A stretch of DNA of 64,000 nt from Apostichopus japonicus (Eukaryota > Echinodermata > Holothuroidea > Aspidochirotida > Stichopodidae). The notes beneath the pieces were generated by a model. It saw nothing but the letters and a program-made list of their open reading frames with translations. It searched no databases and had not been told where the DNA came from. The stretch covers positions 21,326,898 through 21,390,897 of the forward strand of contig NC_092577.1 of assembly GCF_037975245.1 (NCBI RefSeq), written 5' to 3'. How positions within the stretch are numbered: the stretch's first letter is position 1; the number at the start of each line of letters is the position of its first letter. A program made the position numbers and the translations under genes. Positions 56,069 to 64,000 of the stretch are shown here, in pieces.

Positions 56069-59000
56069 TTAAAAAACTACAAAAGGACGACCAGCACGCA
56101 GCGAAACAAAACACCCTTCCCCAGCACACCACCGTCCAAAAAAGGCAGCCCTAGATAAACGGCGAAAATCGCCTTCAACCTGAAGGCGAATGTCAGACTT
56201 CACCGCCTCCAGGACTGCCTGCCAACTGGCAAATTTCCCCCTAAAAACAACATCACATCTATTCCTCCAAATAAGTTTTTTTACAACAGAACAAACATAG
56301 ATAATACGCTGCAACACAGCAACGGAACAAACTGGAGGATCTAATCCATACAAGACAAAACCCTGTCCCACCGACCAGGAACGGTCTCCCGTTAAACGGT
56401 CGGTCCAGGACTGAAACCACTCCCACAAGTTCAAAACAAAGGGGCAATGCCAAAAAACATGGGCAGTACTCTCTAAGCTGTCACAGCCGGTCCTCGGGCA
56501 CAGTCCATCACCCAATCGCCAGTGATACCTTTTCAGATTGGTCACCAAGGCACCGTGTGCAATTCTCCATGCAAGGTCACGGAGCCTGCAACCATTCAGC
56601 CTTGAATGCACCGAACGCCATACTTCGACAGGATGACGTCCCTGTACAAAAATTGCATTCAAGGCCCTATCCCGCAACGAACTGTGAACGAGGGCCGGCT
56701 GTGACAGGTCAACAGGGGGCAACTCAATCAGAGCGGAGCAAATGACACGCACCACCCTGTTTGGAGTACTACTATGCGGTTCTCTGTTGCTAAACAGCGC
56801 CGGGACCCATCGACGCAGGTGCAAACCGCCCCAAAAACGTACAAAATATGAACAAGGCAACCCTGGGTCAGTTACCGCTACAAACAACTGCTTAAATAAC
56901 AAACAAGTTAACTTACTTCCCAGATGAACCACCCCTAACCCACCCTTCTCCAGTTTTTGGTACATTACCGCCCTTTTGACAAGCTCTGTACCACCCGACC
57001 AAATAAATGAAAATATCGCTCTCTCCAACCGCACTAAGACGCGACGCGGAATTGGATACACCGCGCCCGGGTACCACAAGATGGGCGAAACAAAACGATT
57101 AACTACGGTGACTTTCCCTAGGATCGAAAGCCAGCGGGTGCCAAAGAATTCGAGCCTGCTCTCAAATACCTCAGCCCTCTCGCTCCAGGTGACATCACCA
57201 GGTGCATCGTAGCCGAACCATATACCATTAATTTTGATATTCTGATCCGACCACGACGCACCGAATGGTAAGTCTCTGTATCTCCAGCTACCAAGACGAA
57301 GGCCCTTTGTCTTTTCTGGATTCAACTTCGCCCCGGTAGCTCTCTCAAAAATAGATAAATCCTGCGAGAGTGCGCGAAAGGAGCCCAGACTCGAAACAAC
57401 ACATGTCACGTCATCTGCATATTGAGCGCATTTCACTTTGGCACCCCCTGGCACAACGAATGGAACAAGTCTGGAGTCCCTTTCCAAAAGACGAGAGAGG
57501 GACTCGCTAAACAAAACATAAAGTAATGGAGACAGAGGGCACCCCTGGCGCACCCCCCTCTCTACGTTAAAAACCTCCGAACAAAACCCATTTACGATAA
57601 CAGAACTGAAACTTTCCTGATACAAAACAGAAATCCATTTACGAAAATTTGGGTGCAACTGAAACGTCTCCAATACATTCATTAAAAAACCGCGATCCAC
57701 CATGTCAAAGGCCTTCTGCTGGTCCAGAGACACCAATGCACATGGCAGATCACGCTCAATAACAAAGTCGGTCAAGTCGCGCATCAACCACAAGTTCTGC
57801 TGGATGCAATGACCCTTCACTGCACAAGTCTGGAGATCACCCACAAGATGCGGCATAGCCAGTGCAAGGCGGTTGCACAAAGCCTTAGCCAGCAACTTGT
57901 AGTCCACATTTAACAAGGTGATCGGACGCTTGTTACGGGGATCCAAGGGGTCCCCAGACTTGGGCAGCAAAGTAATCATGCCCAGACGTTGACTTTGGTT
58001 TAACAGTCCGTTTTGGAAGGCGTCCTCGAAGACGGCTCTGATGTCGGGTCCTATTATTGCCCAGAAGGTTCGGTAGAACTCCCTCGGAAGCCCGTCCGAA
58101 CCCGGGGACTTGCCATTCTTCATCTTCGAAAGCGCCTTCCAAAGCTCAACAGTGGTTATTTCGCCCCCCAAAATATCATTGACATCGTGGGGAACGGTTT
58201 TTGAGAATCCCCTCAATAAATCAGCCTGTGCCGACAAGTCGACATTGCCACGCGTAAACAAACTCGAATAGTACTCTTTATATACGCGGACAATGCCGTG
58301 AGGGTCACTAACCACGGTCCCATCAGTAGCGCGTACAGACGGGACGCGTCTGTCACCTGCCGATGAGCTAACGGACTGGTAAAACCTCAGTGAAGGGCGC
58401 TCCTCGGCTTCCACCGCTTCGACACGGGCCCTGACGCGGGCACCGTGGTACTTTTCATCGAGATAAGTCTGCAAAGCGATGACTGCCGAAGGGTCGCCAA
58501 ACTTCACCTCCGCGTACAGCTTGGAGAATTTTTCTCTTCGACGCCGTGCGCGGGTCACGCAATACTGAATTGCGTAGCGTTTGATGCGCAACTTGACCTC
58601 ATCCCACCATTGGGATGTAGAAGCAAAGGCCGGCTTCAATGTTTGCCATCCTTTGTACCTGGTCTCGAAACCCTGGCGGAACTCTGCCTCGCCAAGAATC
58701 CGACAGTTAAGCTTCCATAGGCCCCGCCCGATGGGGAAAATGGAAGGCAAAACAAAACGTGCTACTACAGTGTCATGGTCAGAGAGCGGACAGCTGAGCG
58801 TCTCGCAACCCGAAAATGTAAAACTTACGGGCGCATACACTCGATCTATCCTGGAGGCATCTTCTCCGTTAGGCCTCACCCACGTATACACCGTACTACA
58901 CGGGTGCATATGCCTCCAGACATCGGCTAAAAGGTGTGCCGAAGTGAATCTGTCCAATTCTGTGATCCCAGCGTCGGGACTTGCAGACACAGAAGTTCCG

Positions 59001-59461
59001 AGTCTGTCAAGACCCGAGTCTGGGACACAGTTAAAGTCTCCGACCATGACACACGGCGCACTACCAGGAACAAAGGAAGGCAGCGTGTTAAAAAAATCTC
59101 GTCTAGCAGAAGGCCGATTGGGAGCATACACATTGCAAATGGCGATGTTACCCTGTGGATACTTGAATAGAATGCAAACCAATCGGCCCTCGTGATCCGT
59201 CTCCACCCTAGTGGCACAACCCGCCTGACGAGCTGACAGAAGGATGACAGTGCCACAGGATGAAGACGAACCAAACGAAGCATGCAGCTCACCACCCCAC
59301 TCATAAGCCCATAGAGGGACATCTTCTTCCAAAATATGTGTTTCTTGCAGGCAAACGCAGTCGACCTCCATTGATTTACAATACTGGAAAATGCGACTGC
59401 GCTTGCGATGATCCCTCATGCCATTCACGTTCAAAGTGGCAACTGAAAGTGTATGGGCCAT
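56069..59461 (-). CDS. LINE ORF2: APE endonuclease + reverse transcriptase (inner copy)
   Basis: ATG at 59461 (MAHTLSVATLNVNGMR) is preferred over a non-ATG extension six codons upstream. 1,130 aa. Endonuclease, residues about 1-230: LNVNGMRD, QETH, VYAPNRPSARRDFF, GDFNCVPD, SRIDRVYAP, LSDHDTVV, i.e. all expected catalytic Asn, Glu, Tyr, Asp/Asn and His positions. Reverse transcriptase, about 440-760: GKSPGSDGLPREFY, VSLDQQKAFDMVD, GVRQGCPLSPLLY, AQYADDVTC (catalytic YADD near residue 681). A C-terminal Cys/His segment (CPRTGCDS...HVFWHC) is typical of L1-group enzymes. It nicks the target and copies the RNA from the nick. No stop or frameshift interrupts it. Confidence 0.92.
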   Translation of the reverse strand: MAHTLSVATLNVNGMRDHRKRSRIFQYCKSMEVDCVCLQETHILEEDVPLWAYEWGGELHASFGSSSSCGTVILLSARQAGCATRVETDHEGRLVCILFKYPQGNIAICNVYAPNRPSARRDFFNTLPSFVPGSAPCVMVGDFNCVPDSGLDRLGTSVSASPDAGITELDRFTSAHLLADVWRHMHPCSTVYTWVRPNGEDASRIDRVYAPVSFTFSGCETLSCPLSDHDTVVARFVLPSIFPIGRGLWKLNCRILGEAEFRQGFETRYKGWQTLKPAFASTSQWWDEVKLRIKRYAIQYCVTRARRRREKFSKLYAEVKFGDPSAVIALQTYLDEKYHGARVRARVEAVEAEERPSLRFYQSVSSSAGDRRVPSVRATDGTVVSDPHGIVRVYKEYYSSLFTRGNVDLSAQADLLRGFSKTVPHDVNDILGGEITTVELWKALSKMKNGKSPGSDGLPREFYRTFWAIIGPDIRAVFEDAFQNGLLNQSQRLGMITLLPKSGDPLDPRNKRPITLLNVDYKLLAKALCNRLALAMPHLVGDLQTCAVKGHCIQQNLWLMRDLTDFVIERDLPCALVSLDQQKAFDMVDRGFLMNVLETFQLHPNFRKWISVLYQESFSSVIVNGFCSEVFNVERGVRQGCPLSPLLYVLFSESLSRLLERDSRLVPFVVPGGAKVKCAQYADDVTCVVSSLGSFRALSQDLSIFERATGAKLNPEKTKGLRLGSWRYRDLPFGASWSDQNIKINGIWFGYDAPGDVTWSERAEVFESRLEFFGTRWLSILGKVTVVNRFVSPILWYPGAVYPIPRRVLVRLERAIFSFIWSGGTELVKRAVMYQKLEKGGLGVVHLGSKLTCLLFKQLFVAVTDPGLPCSYFVRFWGGLHLRRWVPALFSNREPHSSTPNRVVRVICSALIELPPVDLSQPALVHSSLRDRALNAIFVQGRHPVEVWRSVHSRLNGCRLRDLAWRIAHGALVTNLKRYHWRLGDGLCPRTGCDSLESTAHVFWHCPFVLNLWEWFQSWTDRLTGDRSWSVGQGFVLYGLDPPVCSVAVLQRIIYVCSVVKKLIWRNRCDVVFRGKFASWQAVLEAVKSDIRLQVEGDFRRLSRAAFFGRWCAGEGCFVSLRAGRPFVVF

Positions 59462-59481
59462 GAGAGGGCAGTGGGGCAAAA

Positions 59482-60573
59482 CTACGAAGACGACGATTCC
59501 GTAAGCTTCAAGCGCGCCCTTGACGACATATCGTCGTCCGAGTCGTCACTTGAAGCCGACCTTTTAAGAGAGGGTTCCCCCATTTCGTCGTACCAGCTCG
59601 TCCCAGTGGCACGTTTCGGCTCGCTGATCACCGATTCACCGGAGTCGCTGTCAGACAGAACCTCCGGAGAATAGATGACCACCGATTCTCCGTCAGACAA
59701 AGCCTCCGGATCTGGCGATACCGGCGGCGGACTGGGGACGGAACTGGACGAGTTGATGGGGGAAGCTGGTGGAGACTTTCTCGGTGCGGGCACGGGGTTG
59801 GGGTCTGCAACGACGGGGGAGGGTGAACCAGGTGCAGGGGAGGGTAAAATCCCACCAGATTCCCCCTCCTCTCGTGAAGTAGTAGGTGCGTCGGAACTTG
59901 ACTTACCCCCACTCTTAGTCCTAGAGACATAAGAGGAGGGACAAGCTCGAAAGACATGTCCCTCCTTCCCACATAGTGAGCACACAACCTCGTTTGGGCA
60001 AGCGGTGCTATCATGCCCAAGACGAAGGCAGCGCCCACATTTCTTGTTTGGGCAGCCCTTGGCTTCGTGCCCGGTCTCCCCACACCTGAAGCAGGTACGG
60101 GGCTGACCGGGATACCGCACGTGGGCTTTATGCCCTGCTATAAACAGGAAGGAGGGAATGTCCTGTTTCAGGTCGATCCGAACCTGTCGGTGCCCGTTCA
60201 ACACCCCAGGGGCTTGTGCATAGGAGCACATTTTGGCAGCCTTGACAGCCCCGAACCGACCCAAAACCGTTACGACAAGTTCCTGCCGCACCTCTAGTCC
60301 TACGTGGATGATAGTTACCCATACGGATCGCTCGTATGGAGTAACTGTCATCCCCTCGACGTTACTCAGCGACGTGACACCTTTCTGACGGGCCACGTCA
60401 CTGGTAAAACGTAAATCGTACGTATTACGACCCTGGAGAGCTTGTAAAGCATCAACCTCTCCAGGCACAACAACACCCTTACTCTTTAAAATACTAAAAA
60501 CTTGCACCGGTGGAACCGCTTGTTCACCGGTGAAGGTCAACTTAACAATTTTCGAATCACGGCGCGATGCCAT
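59482..60573 (-). CDS. LINE ORF1 protein, RRM-like plus three CCHC knuckles (inner copy)
   Basis: Start ATG at 60573 (MASRRDSKIVKL) is chosen because the open frame upstream runs through the 5' UTR and past the insertion junction. 363 aa. Residues about 85-150 form a beta-rich segment resembling the degenerate RRM of other LINE ORF1 proteins. Three CCHC knuckles follow from residue 160: CFRCGETGHEAKGC, CGRCLRLGHDSTAC, CSLCGKEGHVFRAC. The last third is rich in Pro, Ser, Asp and Glu and probably disordered. The expected role is binding element RNA to form the retrotransposition particle. It ends 20 bases before the ORF2 ATG, suggesting reinitiation. Confidence 0.88.
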   Translation of the reverse strand: MASRRDSKIVKLTFTGEQAVPPVQVFSILKSKGVVVPGEVDALQALQGRNTYDLRFTSDVARQKGVTSLSNVEGMTVTPYERSVWVTIIHVGLEVRQELVVTVLGRFGAVKAAKMCSYAQAPGVLNGHRQVRIDLKQDIPSFLFIAGHKAHVRYPGQPRTCFRCGETGHEAKGCPNKKCGRCLRLGHDSTACPNEVVCSLCGKEGHVFRACPSSYVSRTKSGGKSSSDAPTTSREEGESGGILPSPAPGSPSPVVADPNPVPAPRKSPPASPINSSSSVPSPPPVSPDPEALSDGESVVIYSPEVLSDSDSGESVISEPKRATGTSWYDEMGEPSLKRSASSDDSDDDMSSRARLKLTESSSS

Positions 60574-60785
60574 GATACCGAAGGTGGCTATGCCACAGAG
60601 GAGTAACAAAAACAAACTAAAGACACGTTTAAACTTAAAACGATATACGATAACTATATACGACAAACGCACACACCCGCCTGGCGGGAAGTATAACACA
60701 GTACAGTAAGGTAAGAAAGTAGCTGTATCAGATGGAGAGCGAGAGCGAAAAACACGTCCGCACTCCACGAAAGCCAACTGACCAA

Positions 60786-60796
60786 CGGAATAGGGT
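60786..60796. repeat. Target duplication, right copy
   Basis: CGGAATAGGGT, identical to 55891-55901. It directly abuts the 5' end of the inner LINE. Confidence 0.9.
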
Positions 60797-63200
60797 ACAC
60801 CGCGCCCGGGTACCATAAGATGGGCGAAACGAAACGATTAATAACAGTGACTTTCCCCAAGATTGAAAGCCAGCGGGTGCCAAAGGTTTCGAGTCTGCTC
60901 TGAAATACCTCAGCCCTCTCGTTCCAGGTGACATCACAAGGTGCATCGTAGCCGAACCATATACCATTAATTTTGATATTCTGATCCGACCACGACGCAC
61001 CGAATGGTAAGTCTCTGTATCTCCAGCTACCAAGACGAAGGCCCTTTGTCTTTTCTGGATTCAACTTCGCCCCGGTAGCTCTCTCAAAAATAGATAGATC
61101 CTGCGAGAGTGCGCGAAAGGAGCCGAGACTCGAAACAATACATGTCACGTCATCTGCATATTGAGCGCATTTCACTTTGGCACCCCCTGGCACAACGAAT
61201 GGAACAAGTCTGGAGTCCCTTTCCAAAAGACGAGAGAGGGACTCGCTAAACAAAACATAAAGTAATGGAGACAGAGGGCACCCCTGGCGCACCCCCCTCT
61301 CTACGTTAAAAACCTCGGAACAAAACCCATTTACGATAACAGAACTGAAACTTTGTTCATACAAAACAGAAATCCATTTACGAAAATTTGGGTGCAACTG
61401 AAACGTCTCCAATACATTCATTAAAAAACCGCGATCCACCATGTCAAAGGCCTTCTGCTGGTCCAGAGACACCAATGCACATGGCAGATCACGCTCAATA
61501 ACAAAGTCGGTCAAGTCGCGCATCAACCACAAGTTCTGCTGGATGCAATGACCCTTCACTGCACAAGTCTGGAGATCACCAACAAGATGCGGCATACCCA
61601 GTGCAAGGCGGTTGCACAAAGCCTTAGCCAGCAACTTGTAGTCCACATTTAGCAAGGTGATCGGACGCTTGTTATGGGGATCCAAGGGGTCCCCAGACTT
61701 TGGCAGCAAAGTAATCATGCCCAGACGTTGACTTTGGTTTAACAGTCCGTTTTGGAAGGCGTCCTCGAAGACGGCTCTGATGTCGGGTCCTATTATTGCC
61801 CAGAAGGTTCGGTAGAACTCCCTCGGAAGCCCGTCCGAACCCGGGGACTTGCCATTCTTCATCTTCGAAAGCGCCTTCCAAAGCTCAACAGTGGTTATTC
61901 CGCCCCCCAAAATATCATTGACATCGTGGGGAACGGTTTTTGAGATTCCCCTCAATAAATCAGACTGTGCCGACAAGTCGACATTGCCACGCGTAAACAA
62001 ACTCGAATAATACTCTTTATATACGCGGACAATGCCGTGAAGGCCACTAGCCACGGTCCCATCGGTAGCGCGCACAGACGGGACGCGTCTGTCACCCGCC
62101 GATGAGCTAACGGACTGGTAAAACCTCAGTGAAGGGCGCTCCTCGGCTTCCACCGCTTCGACACGGGCCCTGACGCGGGCACCGTGGTACTTTTCATCGA
62201 GATAAGTCTGCAAAGCGATGACTGCCGAAGGGTCGCCAAACTTCACCTCCGCGCACAGCTTGGAGAATTTTTCTCTTCGACGCCGTGCGCGGGTCACGCA
62301 ATACTGAATTGCGTAGCGTTTGATGCGCAACTTGATATTATCCCACCACTGGGATGTAGAAGCAAAGGCCGGCTTCAATGTTTGCCATCCTTTGTACCTG
62401 GTCTCGAAACCTTGGCGGAATTCTGCCTCGCCAAGAATCCGACAGTTAAGCTTCCATAGGCCCCGCCCGATCGGGAAAATGGAAGGCAAAACAAAACGTG
62501 CTACCACAGTGTCATGGTCAGAGAGCGGACAGCTGAGCGTCTCGCAACCCGAAAATTTAAAACTTACGGGCGCATACACTCGATCTATCCTGGAGGCATC
62601 TTCTCCGTTAGGCCTCACCCACGTATACACCGTACTACACGGGTGTATACGCCTCCAGACATCGGCTAAAAGGTGTGCGGAAGTGAATCTGTCCAATTCT
62701 GTGATCCCAGCGTCGGGACTAGCAGACACAGAAGCCCCGAGTCTGTCAAGACCCGAGTCTGGGACACAGTTAAAGTCTCCGACCATGACACATGGAGCAC
62801 TACCAGGAACAAAGGAAGGCAGTGTGTTAAAAAAATCTCGTCTAGCAGAAGGCCGATTGGGAGCATACACATTGCAAAGGGAGATGTTACCCTGTGGATA
62901 CTTGAAAAGAATGCAAACCAATCGGCCCTCGTGATCCGTCTCCACCCTAGTGGCACAACCCGCCTGACGAGGTGACAGGAGGATGACAGTGCCACAGGAT
63001 GAAGACGAACCAAACGAAGCATGCAGCCCACCACCCCACTCATAGGCCCATAGAGGGACATCTTCTTCCAAAATATGTGTTTCTTGTAGGCAAACGCAGT
63101 CGACTACCATTGAAATACAATATTGGAAAATGCGACTGCGCTTGCGATGATCCCTCATGCCATTCACGTTCAAGGTGGCAACTGAAAATGTATGGGCCAT
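60797..63200 (-). pseudogene. Outer LINE ORF2, N-terminal piece (endonuclease + most of RT)
   Basis: Starts at ATG 63200 and stays open through the endonuclease, the YADD box and the ..GAVYPIP block, where the inner copy cuts in at 60796. The frame then runs by chance to 60654 inside the inner 5' UTR, replacing the C-terminal region with an unrelated tail. Endonuclease and RT motifs match the intact copy; scattered differences include about three in the first 40 codons. Confidence 0.88.
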
Positions 63201-63220
63201 GAGAGGGCAATGGGGCAAAA

Positions 63221-64000
63221 CTACGCCGACGTCGATTCTGTAAGCTTCAAGCGCGCTCTAGACGACATATCGTCGTCGGAGTCGTCACTTGAGGCCGACC
63301 TTTTCAGTGATGGTTCCCCCATCTCGTCGTACCAGCTCGTCCCAGTGGCACGTTTCGGCTCGACGATCACCGAGCCTCCGGAGTCGCTGTCAGACATAGC
63401 CTCCGGAGACCGGACGACCGAGTCGTCGTCAGACAGAGTCTCCGGATCTGGCGATACCGGCGGCGGACTGGGGACGGAACTGGACGGGTTGATGGGGGAA
63501 GCTGGTGGAGACCCCGTGTCCGCTTCGCTGTGTGGTGGAGACGATGTGGGCACGGGGTTGATGGGGGAAGCTGGTGGAGACTTTCTCGGTGCGGGCACGG
63601 GGTTGGGGTCTGCAACTACGGGGGAGGGTGAAGGAGGTGCGGAGAGTGAATCCGCACCCGTTTCCCCCTCCCTGCGTGGAGCTTCCTCCGGGGCAGTAGG
63701 TGCGCCAGAACTTGGCGCCTTTGCTTGACCCCCACTCTTTGTCATAAAGACATAAGAGGAGGGACAAGCGCGAAAGACATGTCCCTCCTTCCCACAGAGT
63801 GAGCACACGACTTCGCTTGGGCAAGCAGAGGTATCATGCCCAAGACGAAGGCAGCGCCCACACTTTTTGTTTGGGCAGCCCTTGGCTTCGTGCCCGGTCT
63901 CCCCACACCTGAAGCAGGTACGGGGCTGACCGGGGTAACGCACGTGAGCTTTATGCCCGGCAATAAAAAGGAAGGAGGGAATGTCCTGCTTGAGGTCGAT
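63221..64000 (-). CDS. Outer LINE ORF1, partial (runs off window)
   Basis: Three CCHC knuckles (CFRCGETGHEAKGC, CGRCLRLGHDTSAC, CSLCGKEGHVFRAC) then a longer Pro/Ser/Asp-rich tail than in the inner copy. The extra length comes from a repeated block SPPASPINP..S in the tail (63460-63600). The N-terminal RRM-like part lies mostly beyond the right edge. It stops 20 bases before its ORF2 ATG, as in the inner copy. Confidence 0.85.
   Translation of the reverse strand: MDLKQDIPSFLFIAGHKAHVRYPGQPRTCFRCGETGHEAKGCPNKKCGRCLRLGHDTSACPSEVVCSLCGKEGHVFRACPSSYVFMTKSGGQAKAPSSGAPTAPEEAPRREGETGADSLSAPPSPSPVVADPNPVPAPRKSPPASPINPVPTSSPPHSEADTGSPPASPINPSSSVPSPPPVSPDPETLSDDDSVVRSPEAMSDSDSGGSVIVEPKRATGTSWYDEMGEPSLKRSASSDDSDDDMSSRARLKLTESTSA

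Larger units (their letters stand above)
55902..60785 (-). mobile_element. Full-length Tx1/L1-type LINE, both ORFs intact
   Basis: 4,884 bp with an 11-bp target duplication at each end. On the minus strand: 5' UTR of about 210 bases containing a CCCGCC.GGCGGG hairpin, ORF1 of 363 codons, a 20-base gap, ORF2 of 1,130 codons, then a 3' UTR with a G-rich tract directly after the stop, a terminal hairpin and the tail AAAAAGCAC. No disabling mutation was seen. Clade assignment rests on the RT block LLPKSGDPLD..RPITLLNVDYKLLAKAL, which looks like Tx1. Confidence 0.92.
54741..64000 (-). mobile_element. Outer Tx1-type LINE, interrupted by a second copy; 5' end beyond window
   Basis: Two pieces, 54741-55901 and 60786-64000, are the 3' and 5' parts of one LINE, split inside ORF2 by the element at 55902-60785. 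CGGAATAGGGT is present at both junctions. Both coding pieces are open, so the outer element was coding-competent when hit. The 3' end has a terminal hairpin, a C/G tract just after the ORF2 stop and the tail AAAAAGCAC. ORF1 continues past the right edge. Confidence 0.9.

Noticed and set aside
58581-59195. 204-codon plus-strand frame opposite LINE ORF2, also present at 62320-62934
   Set aside because: It occurs twice only because the two LINE copies are nearly identical. It is antisense to well-supported endonuclease codons and has no motif or start context of its own.
60574-60816. N-terminal extension of LINE ORF1 with a hydrophobic segment
   Set aside because: The open frame reads through the 5' UTR and across the insertion junction into the outer element, so it cannot belong to the ORF1 protein; ATG at 60573 is the likely start.

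Overview
This is a eukaryotic, intron-containing, AT-rich window dominated by transposable elements. The mix of a BEL/Pao LTR element, Tx1-like and CR1/L2-like LINEs, a CACTA-type transposase remnant, tRNA-derived SINEs, a hAT-like MITE and a DUF4806 gene points to a marine invertebrate, most likely a deuterostome such as an echinoderm. No unique marker fixes the species. There are no prokaryotic operons, no rRNA and no convincing cellular tRNA gene.

Layout. 1-1.5 kb: two possible host exons (weak). 1.5-5.75 kb: a 5'-truncated, frameshifted Tx1/L1-type LINE on the plus strand. 5.75-7.3 kb: no gene, one perfect 17-bp inverted repeat. 7.3-14.3 kb: a decayed CR1/L2-type LINE on the minus strand. 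Its ORF1 carries PHD, SGNH-esterase and CCHC segments, and its ORF2 is split between endonuclease and reverse transcriptase by a 2.2-kb insertion called RepA here. 14.3-25.9 kb: no convincing gene; small duplications, a SINE, a field of ACGT-rich repeats, a 645-bp MITE with a perfect 8-bp target duplication, and a duplicated promoter-like segment. 25.96-27.93 kb: a broken CACTA/EnSpm-type transposase ORF. 28.28-45.82 kb: a nine-exon DUF4806-type gene in the same direction, read from splice signals; eight of nine exons join in consistent phase. Its long intron contains a complete BEL/Pao element (31.4-39.9 kb, two 554-bp LTRs, 5-bp target duplication) whose pol has one frameshift and one stop. 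45.8-54.7 kb: mostly non-coding, with a second copy of RepA, a second ACGT-rich block and 5'-truncated LINE tails bounded by target duplications. 54.74-64.0 kb: a Tx1-type LINE on the minus strand running off the right edge, into whose ORF2 a second, full-length copy with both ORFs open (55.902-60.785 kb) has inserted, flanked by an 11-bp duplication.

How the parts relate. Most of the window is a record of nested insertion: LINE into LINE, RepA into LINE, BEL into a gene intron. The only coding unit that looks neither purely retroelement nor dead is the DUF4806 gene. Its tandem position 340 bp downstream of a CACTA-type transposase resembles the transposase plus accessory-protein layout of plant En/Spm, and it is the best candidate here for an undescribed two-gene system. 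The intact Tx1-type LINE is the best candidate for an element still able to move. All family assignments rest on motif recognition by eye; no database search was run.
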